Positions 1-8,979 of a stretch of DNA of 64,000 bases are shown piece after piece. This stretch comes from Chthonomonas sp. UBA2362 (GTDB taxonomy: Bacteria > Armatimonadota > Fimbriimonadia > Fimbriimonadales > Fimbriimonadaceae): the NCBI GenBank assembly GCA_002344135.1, contig DDTO01000006.1:1-64000 (forward strand), written 5' to 3'. The notes under the pieces were generated by a model, which was given only the letters and a program-made list of their open reading frames with translations, was not told the origin of the DNA and did no database searches. Numbering within the stretch: the stretch's first letter is position 1; every line of letters starts with the position of its first letter. A program made the translations under genes and the position numbers.

Positions 1-1551
1 CCTCCACCAATCTACAGATTTCTCGTTTCCCGGGTCTGCCCCGGCCCCCTCGTTCGCAACGTTTAGCATCAAATCGAACGGCATATTGAGGTCTGCGACC
101 ACCTTTTCACCGTCGAATTTGCAGTTCGAGAGCATTGCAGAGACGATTTTGCGTTTTTCGTCCGGACCGGCTGATTTGAACCTAAGATGGGCGGTCTTGG
201 CGAGTTCTAGAATCTCGACTGCCTCGTCGTACGAACGCGATTCTTGACCGGACAGGGACGCCATCGAAGCCTTGATTTCCCGTATCTCTGCCACAAGCGC
301 CCGCTTCCTTTCGTCGTGTTCTTCACGGCTAAGGACTTCATCCGCGTAGTCGTCGTAGAGTCGCTCTCGCCTGGATTTCGCCCGTCTTAGTTGCCCCTCC
401 AGTGCCGACATCCGGGCCGCATCGACGGTGCGCTCCTCCTCGTATTGGGCCCGCACGTCCCTGCATAGTTCTTCGAGAATGAAATCAGGGAGGACGAGTC
501 CCTCCAAGAGTGAAACGAAGTAATCGTCAAAGACCTCTTCGCGGACAAATGGCCGCTCGCACTCGTGCATGCCCGTGCAGTGATAATACGTGTACTTGCC
601 CTTCTTGACTTCGCCCGACATTTGGTGACCGCAAGCGCAGCGGAGCATTCCGCGATAGGCGAGGTTTTTTGCTCCGTAGCGGACACGGCTGGTGCCACGT
701 CCCGACATCACATCCTGAATCGTCTGCCATGTGGCCTCGGAAATCAGCGGCTCATGAACTCCATCATGGTCCACACCGTTCCAGCGGATGATCCCGCAGT
801 AAGCGGGATTACGAAGGATGTCCTCCATCCCGCTCTTGTGGAGCCGATTGCCCTTCTTGGTTCTGAGCCCAAGTTCTTCCGCCCGGACTGCCAAGGTCTT
901 GATCGAATGGCTGCCGCTTGCATATTCGAGCAGCAACTGTCTAACGATTGGACCGCGAACCGGATCGATCGCAATCATCTTTCGCTTGGTTCCAAGCTCC
1001 GGAACATTGAGATATCCAAGTGGCGCGTGGGTGGGGTAGATACCCTGCTTAACCTTCTCATCGAGTCCCTTACGGATCTCTTCCGAAAGGTTGTCTGAAT
1101 AGTGTTCGGACATCAAGACCTTGAAATTTTGAACTAGTCGTTCGTGGGCTCTGGCGTCAGGCAACCACCACCGATTTTCTCGTAGAAAGTATGCCGAGAC
1201 ACCCATAGCCTCCAAGGCCAATGCATCCTTCCGGTTTCTGATAAGTCGGTCAGTCTTTTCGGTGACGATACATGCTCCAGGAAACTCAGCGAGCACTCTC
1301 AACATTCGTGCAAATGCTGGCCTGCCTTCTCGCTTGGCTGAGTGGCTCTCAACGAAATCGTCAAGGATCCTGTACCCATTTCGCTCAGCCCATTGCCTTG
1401 CCTCACGCATTTGGGAATCAAGGCTCCAGCCCTCGTCTTCCTGCTCCTTCGTCGACACGCGCCGATAGAGCACGCACTCCTTAAGGTCGGGACCAGATGG
1501 TGTTAAGACTCGTCGTCCAGCAGATAGTTTTGATTTGAGGTTGCTTTGCAT
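1..1551 (-). CDS. Large serine recombinase, C-terminus cut by window edge
   Basis: The frame is open from ATG 1551 to the window edge (517 codons, no stop), so the C-terminus is missing. A resolvase-type catalytic domain opens with YRRVSTKEQ (Ser33 the expected nucleophile) and has EKTDRLIRN at about 98-106. A Recombinase domain (about 165-290) and a zinc ribbon (CACGHQ..YHCTGMHEC, about 305-330) follow, then a charged tail with the DLNMPFDLMLN-type end known from this family. It should cut and rejoin DNA at att sites, as phage or element integrases do. It overlaps the small gene upstream by 49 bases; a start at GTG 1473, preceded by AAGGAG, would remove the overlap. Confidence 0.9.
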   Translation of the reverse strand, partial: MQSNLKSKLSAGRRVLTPSGPDLKECVLYRRVSTKEQEDEGWSLDSQMREARQWAERNGYRILDDFVESHSAKREGRPAFARMLRVLAEFPGACIVTEKTDRLIRNRKDALALEAMGVSAYFLRENRWWLPDARAHERLVQNFKVLMSEHYSDNLSEEIRKGLDEKVKQGIYPTHAPLGYLNVPELGTKRKMIAIDPVRGPIVRQLLLEYASGSHSIKTLAVRAEELGLRTKKGNRLHKSGMEDILRNPAYCGIIRWNGVDHDGVHEPLISEATWQTIQDVMSGRGTSRVRYGAKNLAYRGMLRCACGHQMSGEVKKGKYTYYHCTGMHECERPFVREEVFDDYFVSLLEGLVLPDFILEELCRDVRAQYEEERTVDAARMSALEGQLRRAKSRRERLYDDYADEVLSREEHDERKRALVAEIREIKASMASLSGQESRSYDEAVEILELAKTAHLRFKSAGPDEKRKIVSAMLSNCKFDGEKVVADLNMPFDLMLNVANEGAGADPGNEKSVDWWR

Positions 1552-1784
1552 CTTCGGAGTCCTGTAAGGAAATCGCGCAGCCGTCGCTTTGCACTATCGG
1601 CTTCTTCGAGAGTCACGTGGCGACCGTAAGCTCTTGAGAGGTTTGAACGGAAATCGTCGTGACAATTGGAAAGCTCGTCGCGAATCGGATCGCGGCGAAA
1701 CCTACGTGGTCTGGGCCAATAGGGTGCAGGTCGGAATCGAAGGCATGCGGTCATATATGTATATGGTCGTTCTTTTTGGATCAA
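1503..1784 (-). CDS. Small protein upstream of recombinase
   Basis: This 93-codon frame uses a TTG start; ATG 1754 is an alternative. The C-terminal part (RSNLSRAYGRHVTLEEADSA followed by KRRLRDFL) has the look of a coding sequence. It resembles short proteins often found just upstream of serine recombinases in planctomycete-like genomes, which carry RAYGR-x-(V/L)T..EA. That resemblance is from memory and unverified. Its stop lies inside the recombinase start region, as expected for a translationally coupled pair. No function can be given. It could be a chance frame, since no strong ribosome binding site is visible. Confidence 0.45.
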   Translation of the reverse strand: MIQKERPYTYMTACLRFRPAPYWPRPRRFRRDPIRDELSNCHDDFRSNLSRAYGRHVTLEEADSAKRRLRDFLTGLRRCKATSNQNYLLDDES

Positions 1785-1802
1785 AATCGGTCGACAAAAT
1801 GA

Positions 1803-1830
1803 GAGTGGGCACGAAATTGATCGTGCCCAC
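1803..1830 (-). terminator. Hairpin terminator downstream of the ATPase gene
   Basis: GTGGGCACGA at 1805-1814 and TCGTGCCCAC at 1821-1830 form a perfect 10-bp stem with a 6-base loop. In the minus direction it is followed by CTCTCATTTT. It lies 15 bases after the stop of the GHKL ATPase gene. Confidence 0.6.
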
Positions 1831-1844
1831 CTTCTGGCTCTTCC

Positions 1845-3422
1845 TTAAGCCGCGTCTTGCTCGTCGTGGACTTCGTTCGACGCGACACCCGACCAACGAA
1901 CGAGCAAGTAGTTAACGCGCTCAACAAGAGCAGGTGCCATTTGGCACTCCTCGTCGCGCATTAGGAGTTCGATGAGCACCGACTCCGCGACGTACGAGTC
2001 CGCACCGTCAACTTTTGCATAACCGGGAAAGTTCTTGTTGATTTGGATGACGACTTTACCATCCTCTTCAACAAGCGCCGAGCGAATGTCTGGGGTTCCG
2101 GCGACAATCTCGATTTCCGGGCAGTCCTTGCCGTTTTTGAGCCGACGCATCAATCTTCGAAGGGTTCCAACTGCGCCATCAGGTGCCGTAGTCTTCGGCT
2201 TGTTCTCGCGCCCGGTCTTCTCGCTTTTGGATTTGTCCGAGTCCTGTTCGTCCCTTTCCCGAGGTTCTCGTGGCTTTCGGCCCTCGTTTCCCTCGCCGCT
2301 CGGCGATGCCTGCTCTTCGACCGGCTCGTCTCCGATGCCTTCGGAAAGGTGCTTGAACATCGTCTTAAGTTGTCCTCTGACCCGTTTCGCCGTCTTCTTT
2401 TCACGGCCGAGAATCTTCTCGTCGTGACCTTCCCGAAGTTGCTTGATGAGGGCCCCACACTCCTTGAGCACTTCGCGACCTAGGTCTTTGAAGACCTGAT
2501 CGTCGCGCTCAACGAATCCGGACTTGTTGAGATTCGGAGTCAATCCATCAATCTCAAGTTCTGCGATGAACTGGTTGAGCGAGCCCTTGGCGGCAAAGTT
2601 GAATCCGAACGACTCATTCTCAACCATCATCCTGCCCTTGGCGTAGAGGCGAAAGCCAGCCTTGACGTATCCGTCCTTGAGCTTGCCGCGTTCCAAACGC
2701 CCTGCCCAGCCTTTGGCGGTGACGTCGCCTACCTTGACGTCAATCGGGATTTTCCCGATCGACGCATCTAGCGGCAAATCTACCGGCTTGACCAGCGAAC
2801 CGTTGACGACTATCTGAAGCTGCCCGAATCGGAGGAGTCGGTCGTAAACGATGCCGAGGTCGCGCATCAGGGAGTCAAGCCTCCACTGACGGCCGTTGAT
2901 GACGTCCTCGACTTCTATGCGAACGCACCCCGAGTTCAGGGGACAGCGTTGGAGAGTCGCAGGAGCGCTCGCTGGGTCATACGGTGTGGGAACACCGAAG
3001 TCTGCGAAATCTGTGCGATTCCGCCAGTTGAGGTCCTCGAACATCCAAAGTTCAGACTCTCCCGCCTTCTTCGACCACAGGCGAAGTGAATCGCCCAGGT
3101 AACCACAGGCGGATTTGCCGCCTTGGCCGTAATGCCCGATGTCGTTGGCGGTGTGGTGGTCTCCTTCGCCCCAGTTGAGCCAGGTTGCGATTTCGGCCGC
3201 GCCCATGCCCATGCCGCCGACGCTTTCCACGACGATGCGGTTGCCCGGTTTGTCGAGCAGGATGTTGATGGTGCATTCTTGGTCGCCCATTGCGTCAACC
3301 GCGTTGTCCACCAGTTCACAGACCGCATGGCTGATGCTCGAATAGGACGAGCACAGGGCAGCGATGATACGTCGAGAGGCGCTTTCACGCCAGCTAACTG
3401 TTTCAATTTTCAGTTTTTCCAT
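1845..3422 (-). CDS. GHKL/HSP90-like ATP-binding protein
   Basis: The product has 525 residues. The start is ATG 3422, preceded by AAGGAAAG four bases before it; the frame is open further upstream but would overlap the neighbour. GHKL motifs are visible: the N box ELVDNAVDA at about 36-44, a glycine box VGGMGMG at 68-74, and GHYGQGGKSA at about 96-105 for the lid. The N-terminal third resembles MORC/MutL/HSP90 ATPases. A Lys/Glu-rich linker (about 350-410) leads to a C-terminal domain (IRSALVEEDGKVVIQINKNF). The Asp normally present in DxGxG is Val here. It sits in an island with recombinases and restriction genes, so a defence role is likely but inferred. Gene 3466-4065 lies 43 bases upstream, probably in one operon. 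Confidence 0.75.
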   Translation of the reverse strand: MEKLKIETVSWRESASRRIIAALCSSYSSISHAVCELVDNAVDAMGDQECTINILLDKPGNRIVVESVGGMGMGAAEIATWLNWGEGDHHTANDIGHYGQGGKSACGYLGDSLRLWSKKAGESELWMFEDLNWRNRTDFADFGVPTPYDPASAPATLQRCPLNSGCVRIEVEDVINGRQWRLDSLMRDLGIVYDRLLRFGQLQIVVNGSLVKPVDLPLDASIGKIPIDVKVGDVTAKGWAGRLERGKLKDGYVKAGFRLYAKGRMMVENESFGFNFAAKGSLNQFIAELEIDGLTPNLNKSGFVERDDQVFKDLGREVLKECGALIKQLREGHDEKILGREKKTAKRVRGQLKTMFKHLSEGIGDEPVEEQASPSGEGNEGRKPREPRERDEQDSDKSKSEKTGRENKPKTTAPDGAVGTLRRLMRRLKNGKDCPEIEIVAGTPDIRSALVEEDGKVVIQINKNFPGYAKVDGADSYVAESVLIELLMRDEECQMAPALVERVNYLLVRWSGVASNEVHDEQDAA

Positions 3423-3465
3423 TTTTCTTTCCTTCTGCGCCATTGCGCAACAAGCGACTACTGGG

Positions 3466-4065
3466 CTACTCTGCGGTTTTGAGGAAAATCTGATTGTTGC
3501 CGAGCGCGTCCTGGCACAAGTAGTCCAGATACGGATAAGGCATCGACTCAAACAAGATTCCACTGCAAATCGATAGTTTCAAGTAGTGGAGGTTCTCCGT
3601 CACGTAAAGAACAAGATGGTCTCCGAAATCGCCAACAAAGAACTGGAACTGAGCGCCGACCTCATGAGGCATAGATGTTTCGCGCAGATTCAGCAAATAG
3701 TCGCGTAGATTCTTTTGTGTGACTCGAAGCGGTTTGCGTCTCGTCCGGATCGCCAGAGCATTCGTCTCCAGGCACGGCAGTGAAAGCGCGATTCCTCTCT
3801 CGATGAACTTGTCCAGTCTGGAGATTCGCGTACCGATCCACTCAATCTGAGTTCGCTTTCGCTCAAGCAGGGATTTCCCAAGGTCGCACAGCATCCTTGC
3901 TTTCTCCGCGCGCGCGAGGTAGTACGCAGAGAGATACAGGTTTGCAGGGTTCGTCGAAATGGGAACGCAATCATCTCCAATGCTGATGACGCCGCTGACG
4001 CGAACCGAGTCAGCTATGCCCAGCGGCATCGCGTTGAATTCGTGGTGATACTTCCAAAGGTCCAT
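3466..4065 (-). CDS. Unknown protein paired with the GHKL ATPase
   Basis: The product has 199 residues from ATG 4065, chosen because AGGAAGG sits 8 bases upstream. The start ATG 4083 is also possible. The frame continues upstream to 4212 but without coding character. I recognise no domain. The middle is basic and helical (ARAEKARMLCDLGKSLLERK..), and the C-terminal part is hydrophobic and aromatic (QFQFFVGDFGDHLVLYVTENL). There is no signal peptide or membrane segment. It precedes the ATPase gene in the same direction, so the two probably work together. Confidence 0.6.
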   Translation of the reverse strand: MDLWKYHHEFNAMPLGIADSVRVSGVISIGDDCVPISTNPANLYLSAYYLARAEKARMLCDLGKSLLERKRTQIEWIGTRISRLDKFIERGIALSLPCLETNALAIRTRRKPLRVTQKNLRDYLLNLRETSMPHEVGAQFQFFVGDFGDHLVLYVTENLHYLKLSICSGILFESMPYPYLDYLCQDALGNNQIFLKTAE

Positions 4066-4303
4066 TGCATTTGCCTTCCTCATAATGGAGGGCCATTGTG
4101 CGGGCCACCAGATTCTTAATTCAAGGGTCCGGTAAAGAATTATTGAATTTGATGTAGGTGGTTGTCGGATGCGCTTAGAAGAATAGCCACAGATGCGCGC
4201 GATCAGATTCAAACAAGGATGGTGTCATTGTGCGGCGTTGATAACTGTTAACGCCATCAATGAATATCCTCAAAATCGGATCGAGCGCTGGTAGAGGATT
4301 GTT

Positions 4304-6082
4304 ATGAGAAAGGAACGAGAACCAGTGCCGCTGCAAAGGGGCGATCCGATGAACGCAACCTTGCGGGTCGCCATTTATGCAAGGAAGTCAACCGCGACGG
4401 AGGGCAAGTCTCACAGCCGTGAGGAGCAAATCGAGCGGTGCCTTCATGACGCCAAAGCGCTGGGGTTTGCTGAAGCGAACATCGCCATTTACGAGGAGCC
4501 CGAAGGCCAGAAGGGCGATTGGTACTGGGACGACGGCAAGGGAAGGTTTGATGGCCCGTTTCGGCCCGAACTGACAAAAATGATGTGGCGCTTGGAGGCC
4601 GGAGACATCGATGTGGTGATGGTTTACAAGCCTGACCGCCTCTACCGGGACAACGGTGTGACCGACGCTATCGTGAAGCGATTTCGAGAACTGGGCGTGC
4701 GGTTCATCGCTCAAGGGCAAGATTTGGAAGTTCATTCCGCGAGTGGCCTTTATCGCACAGCCATCGATGGCGCATCGGCGCGTCAGTATCGGGACCTGAT
4801 TTCTGAAGACATCCGGCGCGACCACCAACACAAGGCTGAGCGCGGGATGTTCTCCAGGAATCCCAGTTGCCTGGGGTTTCGGTCTAAGGGTCGCGGCACC
4901 CAGGCTGTCGATCCAATTCCAGACGAATTGGAAATCGTGCGTAGAGTTTTCGCGCTCTTCGTCCACGGGGAAAACGGCGATGGCCCGCTCGGCATTACAG
5001 CAATCGCCAATCGCTTCATGGACGAGGGTGTTCGCATCGCCGTCTCGGCAAAGAATCACAAGGTCAAGCACCCGGACAAAGTGCACACCTCTCAGATTCG
5101 GACGATTCTGACCAACTGCATGTATGTCGGCAGGTGGAGACATCGGGGCAGGGAGTTTGAAACGGAGCGACTTCTCGTGCCTGGAGTCGCAGGACAGCCG
5201 GAGACGGTCGTTCCTCTGGCACTATATGAAGCCGCTCAGCGGAAGCTGGAGCGCAGCTACGTGCCCGGAAAGAAAGGATTGGGGCCAGCACATCTGCTCA
5301 CCTCGATTGCAGTCTGCGGCCAGTGCGGGCGACCGCTCACTACCCAGCATCGTACGCGGAGCGATGGCACAAGGCGGCTCCACTTCAAGTGCCCTCAGGT
5401 ACGAGGCGACCGTCCATGCAGCCGGGATGGAACTCGGCTTATCCAGGTGGATGAACTCGACCGATGGCTCTTCGAACAATTGTCGCCGCTACTCCTTACG
5501 GAACTAAAGCAGTTAGAGTCTTCATCTGGACGTGATGCACTCTTGGACAAGAAGGCCGCTCTCGAACGGCGCGTCGCCGAACATCGCGAGCGCGAGTCCT
5601 CTGAACTCGTGCGCGTTTCCGCATTCTTAGATTCCGTGCAACTCTCTGGATTCGCTACAAAACTCCGTGAAGAGCGGATGTCCCTTGAGGCGGCTCTGGC
5701 TGACGTGTCGGCGCAAATCAATGTTCCAAACCAGCCGCTGGCGGATGAACTGCTTGACCTTCGCGATCTTCCGATCGCGAAGGCGAAAGAACTCGTCCGT
5801 CGCTCACTACTTTGGCTGGCGGTCACCCACGAGGGTGTCGTGGCGATGACGACTTGGGGCACTTATTGCGCAGCACGGTTCATCGAAGTGCCAAAGGGAT
5901 ATCGCACGCGAGATTCGAAGCGGCGGATCGCCGCTGTTTGCCCCGTCGCTTCACTAGGGTGCGCCAGTTGGTTTGTGAATCCGGACGAGTTTGTTCGCGG
6001 GCAAAGGGAGTATCAGCCCGCGCGAACGCGAAACCTCTCGGACCCCGAAGTGCTCCATGCGCTTGGTTCCAAAGCGGCCTAA
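4304..6082 (+). CDS. Large serine recombinase (site-specific integrase)
   Basis: The product has 592 residues. A resolvase catalytic domain (about 20-170) opens with IYARKSTATEG (Ser29). It contains a family-unusual insert rich in Asp/Gly/Trp (QKGDWYWDDGKGRFDGPF) and then VVMVYKPDRLYRD. A Recombinase domain follows (about 190-300), then a zinc ribbon (CGQCGRPL...CPQVRGDRPC, about 337-370) and a coiled coil (about 395-465). The start at 4304 has AGAGGA upstream; ATG 4349 with AAAGGGG upstream is equally good. It is transcribed away from the first recombinase and is not closely similar to it. It probably mobilised or rearranged part of this island. Confidence 0.92.
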   Translation: MRKEREPVPLQRGDPMNATLRVAIYARKSTATEGKSHSREEQIERCLHDAKALGFAEANIAIYEEPEGQKGDWYWDDGKGRFDGPFRPELTKMMWRLEAGDIDVVMVYKPDRLYRDNGVTDAIVKRFRELGVRFIAQGQDLEVHSASGLYRTAIDGASARQYRDLISEDIRRDHQHKAERGMFSRNPSCLGFRSKGRGTQAVDPIPDELEIVRRVFALFVHGENGDGPLGITAIANRFMDEGVRIAVSAKNHKVKHPDKVHTSQIRTILTNCMYVGRWRHRGREFETERLLVPGVAGQPETVVPLALYEAAQRKLERSYVPGKKGLGPAHLLTSIAVCGQCGRPLTTQHRTRSDGTRRLHFKCPQVRGDRPCSRDGTRLIQVDELDRWLFEQLSPLLLTELKQLESSSGRDALLDKKAALERRVAEHRERESSELVRVSAFLDSVQLSGFATKLREERMSLEAALADVSAQINVPNQPLADELLDLRDLPIAKAKELVRRSLLWLAVTHEGVVAMTTWGTYCAARFIEVPKGYRTRDSKRRIAAVCPVASLGCASWFVNPDEFVRGQREYQPARTRNLSDPEVLHALGSKAA

Positions 6083-6135
6083 CCGGGTTTTCCTCATTTC
6101 TGGGCTCTTCGGCGATATCTCGCTGAGGAACCCAC

Positions 6136-6420
6136 ATGTTAGACAACGAAACCATATTCGAATCACTGGACCTCCTTGGTATCGCTAATGCGCTCCAGGA
6201 GAACCCCACGTCCGGATTGCTTTGGATCGAGACCATCCAGGGCAAACCCCTTGTCTTCGTCATCACTCCCTGGCGGGGCATGCTCTCGCCCATCCAGACC
6301 CAACACATTCGAAACCTCAATCCAGCCGGATGCACCCTCATGGTCTGGTCCGACGCCAAGAACGAGATGGAGATTGTAGAGATAGGCGTTTTCGAACCAA
6401 ATACTGCCGTGGACGCTTAG
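6136..6420 (+). CDS. Small unknown protein after the recombinase
   Basis: The product has 94 residues and begins 53 bases after the recombinase stop, with GAGGA seven to eight bases before the ATG. The sequence LLWIETIQGKPLVFVITPWRG reads like a small alpha/beta fold with a Trp-containing strand pair. There is no signal peptide or metal-binding motif. It is probably co-transcribed with the recombinase and could be an accessory directionality factor, but nothing in the sequence proves this. Its last bases overlap the end of the convergent gene at 6417. Confidence 0.6.
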   Translation: MLDNETIFESLDLLGIANALQENPTSGLLWIETIQGKPLVFVITPWRGMLSPIQTQHIRNLNPAGCTLMVWSDAKNEMEIVEIGVFEPNTAVDA

Positions 6421-7328
6421 TCCATAAGACGTCCATTGACAAGCACCTTGCCAAACGTAGCCCCAAGGGCTCGCTCGTTGCCAAGGGCGACCACTTCATG
6501 AGCCCAACCAGCCGCAATGTCCGCCGCTTGAATCGCATCGATGTCTCGGGAACTAAACTCGCGGACCAGCGGTTGCGAAGATATCTCTCCTGGAAGCAGT
6601 AGGACATCTGAGAGCGCTGTCGCCATGACCTCAGCGGCTTCATTCAGAACGGTTACCGAAGGTAGATGCTCCTCATCGAAGCCTCGCTGGGTGCTCAGCA
6701 GTTCTCTGAAGACTAAGGAGGCGGCAGGGCTTGACGATCCAATGTATCGCGATCGGGTGGTTGTGCTCTGTTCCACCACATCGAAAGTTGCGTGTGCTCT
6801 CGCAGCGAAAACCTTCGCGTCCCGCAGTTTCCCGCCAATCCGCTGTTTAATCTGCTCCGGAGCAAATCTGTCGAACTCCAGGAATAGCGAACCTGGATAG
6901 AGATTCATCGCTTCCGACAATCGATTCGGCAGGTAGGCAACTGGCGTGTCTCTAATCAGCGCTGTGGCGCACGCATCAACCAGCATCCTCTGGTTGAAGT
7001 CGACCCCATCTTCTGCTCCTTGAGTCGTCCAGTCTTCGCGTATTGCCGCTTCGACGTCGCTGGGCTTGATAACGACGATCGTCGCGCTCCGCATCGAACC
7101 CAAGATCCGATTCCAAATCTGATTCTTGGCTTGTAACCTCTCCCGGCGCTCTTGAAAAGCCTTCCATTTAAGTTCGTCTACCGTGCACAGAGCACGAACC
7201 TCGGAGACCCATGAGAGATTCGCATCGTCAGGAAGCTGAGCGAGGATATAGGTGCTGAGGTGTCCGCTACCGGGAACGGTAGTTGAATCACCGTAGGTAG
7301 ATCTGGCGGTTGGAATTACGAGCGGCAT
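6417..7328 (-). CDS. Unknown protein with DUF3800-like C-terminus
   Basis: The product has 303 residues, a soluble protein without signal peptide. The N-terminal half contains VRALCTVDELKWKAFQERRERLQAKNQ, probably helical. Near the C-terminus, RDIDAIQAADIAAGWAHE resembles the conserved (I/L)Q-x-AD-x-(I/V)AG segment of DUF3800 proteins, which are thought to share an RNase H-like fold. The match is limited to this segment and is from memory. It is the last of three minus-strand genes (6417-8896) next to a serine recombinase. A gap of about 55 bases separates it from the DUF5677-like gene. Confidence 0.6.
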   Translation of the reverse strand: MPLVIPTARSTYGDSTTVPGSGHLSTYILAQLPDDANLSWVSEVRALCTVDELKWKAFQERRERLQAKNQIWNRILGSMRSATIVVIKPSDVEAAIREDWTTQGAEDGVDFNQRMLVDACATALIRDTPVAYLPNRLSEAMNLYPGSLFLEFDRFAPEQIKQRIGGKLRDAKVFAARAHATFDVVEQSTTTRSRYIGSSSPAASLVFRELLSTQRGFDEEHLPSVTVLNEAAEVMATALSDVLLLPGEISSQPLVREFSSRDIDAIQAADIAAGWAHEVVALGNERALGATFGKVLVNGRLMD

Positions 7329-7382
7329 GTGGTTCTCTAGCCTGGGAGTTTACAAGTGATGCAACAATTGAGAATCGAAGCG

Positions 7383-8285
7383 CTAAGCTAACCAATCTGG
7401 GAGGAGAATCGTCCTGGTGGTTTGTTCAGGTGCTTGATCCCATCGTTCTCTCAGAACCTCCCGGAGTTTGTTTCCGATCATCTGTTCGACCCAGGCGGCC
7501 TCGCTCAAATACCACCCGGCAGCTTTCCAACTACTAATTGCGAGGCTCGCTACTGCGTCCCCGCGAACTGCATCCGGCTTGTAGACAAGCTCAAGAAGGT
7601 CAGTGCCATGATCCTTGTATTGAGAGCGGAGCGAAAGGCTGTCCGCGTGGACTGCGCTATTTGGGTTGACAAAGTTGCTCAGCAACATCTCACAGAACTG
7701 GTGGTCCATGAATGGCGGTGGAGCGGCGAGCACTTTCTTGGACATGTCCTGGATGTTCATTGTATGCCACCTTGAATCAGGGCACCCATGAATTGTTCGA
7801 GCGACATTATCGAGGCGAGCCCACTCCAAAAGCATCGCATCGAACTCAAGGTCGGTCACGCCCTGGCGCTTCTTGAAAATAGATCTAACTCGATCCGTAT
7901 CGGCTTTGACGAGCTTGTAATATGCAATGTCGGCATACGCGCAGAATTGAAGACAGAGATCTCGCGTGGTCTTTTCTTTCGGTCTGCCTCGACTATCCTG
8001 GCGTCGCGGGCCACTATAGAAAATGTAGCAGAGATTGACATATACCTCGACAGCCGATCGTTGAGGGATGTGACCTTCCTCGTCCAGCCCTTTCCTTGCA
8101 AGCAGGTCACTGGCAATTGCCAGTCGCGTTAGCCTCAACGCGAGGGCGAAAAGGACGTTGATCTCGGTGGCCATTGCGGTCGCTTGGACGACCGGGCGGA
8201 ACTTTCGAACCATCTCGGTCCAACCAGGCTCAACAATTGCGCTCATTGAGTGTTGGATGGAGATGTTCCTAACCTCCCCACTCAT
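7383..8285 (-). CDS. DUF5677-like protein
   Basis: The product has 300 residues from ATG 8285. That start has GGAGGAAG seven bases upstream and overlaps the preceding stop as ATGA, so the pair is translationally coupled. The protein is helical. RSAVEVYVNLCYIF (about 77-90) and a later SNFVNPNSAVHADSL segment follow the pattern of DUF5677 proteins (R..E...N..Y and S..vH), which are often found in defence or mobile regions. The assignment is by remembered family pattern. There is no signal peptide. Function is unknown. Confidence 0.6.
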   Translation of the reverse strand: MSGEVRNISIQHSMSAIVEPGWTEMVRKFRPVVQATAMATEINVLFALALRLTRLAIASDLLARKGLDEEGHIPQRSAVEVYVNLCYIFYSGPRRQDSRGRPKEKTTRDLCLQFCAYADIAYYKLVKADTDRVRSIFKKRQGVTDLEFDAMLLEWARLDNVARTIHGCPDSRWHTMNIQDMSKKVLAAPPPFMDHQFCEMLLSNFVNPNSAVHADSLSLRSQYKDHGTDLLELVYKPDAVRGDAVASLAISSWKAAGWYLSEAAWVEQMIGNKLREVLRERWDQAPEQTTRTILLPDWLA

Positions 8286-8896
8286 CGGGATTCTTCCTCC
8301 AAGCCTCGCCATAGCTCAACGAACGCTCTTGCTTCGGACCGGAGCAACGGCATGAGGTTGGCCGATGGAAACGGCGACGTAATCAAGTTGGCGCTGGGAA
8401 TGTCGAGGATCGCCATCTGCGTTCCGTCTTCGACCAAAGGCCCGAGAACGGCGTGCATCATATAGAGGATCATCTCAACCTGCCTCTTCGTAAGCTGAGC
8501 CTCCTTCCAATAAAGCTTGACAACAGTACTCGTGCCGTTCCACTTCAAGCCCAGTTCAGGATTGAGTCGAACAACGAGTTCATCGAATCGCCACTCGCTC
8601 TTCGGTGGCGCGAACCACTCGATCCGCTTCCGCCCCAGAAAGCGCCGATAGGCTTCAAGCCGCGCCGGACACTTGCTCCCCTTGTGAGTGCTGACGTGTG
8701 CCGAGACCGCTTTCTCCAGGATTGTGCCATCAGATGAACCCGCAGCGTGGAAATCAACGACGGCCTCCCTCAACCCCTTGTAGTAGTCGGTGACAGGGCT
8801 ATATGGACCGCGCTTCCTCAGGGAGTTCACGTGTGTCATGCGGGAGGTGCCCGTCTTGACAATGAAGTCGACAAATTCGGTGAGCGAAATTTCCAT
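8282..8896 (-). CDS. Unknown protein, first gene of a three-gene cluster
   Basis: The product has 204 residues if ATG 8896 is used (AAGGT upstream). A GTG start at 8944 would add 16 residues but would run through the probable promoter of the divergent gene. The sequence begins MEISLTEFVDFIVKTGTSRM and continues with a basic, aromatic stretch (YRRFLGRKRIEWFAPP). No known domain is recognised. The stop overlaps the start of the DUF5677-like gene. Gene order suggests a small operon of three unknowns read away from the DUF4209 gene. Confidence 0.6.
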   Translation of the reverse strand: MEISLTEFVDFIVKTGTSRMTHVNSLRKRGPYSPVTDYYKGLREAVVDFHAAGSSDGTILEKAVSAHVSTHKGSKCPARLEAYRRFLGRKRIEWFAPPKSEWRFDELVVRLNPELGLKWNGTSTVVKLYWKEAQLTKRQVEMILYMMHAVLGPLVEDGTQMAILDIPSANLITSPFPSANLMPLLRSEARAFVELWRGLEEESR

Positions 8897-8908
8897 CAGA
8901 TCGTGACC

Positions 8909-8944
8909 TTGACTTTGAATGAGTGTCCAGTATACACTGAACAC
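8909..8944 (+). promoter_or_regulatory. Promoter of the DUF4209 gene with operator-like motif
   Basis: TTGACT at 8909-8914 and TATACA at 8931-8936 are separated by 16 bases. CACTGAACAC at 8935-8944 covers the predicted start site. The same decamer occurs at 18851-18860 just after another promoter, and a close variant at 17823-17832. It is probably a repressor site, as judged from position and repetition only. Confidence 0.5.
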
Positions 8945-8979
8945 TGCGGGCGCGCAAGACCCCTATCTGGAGCACCAAA

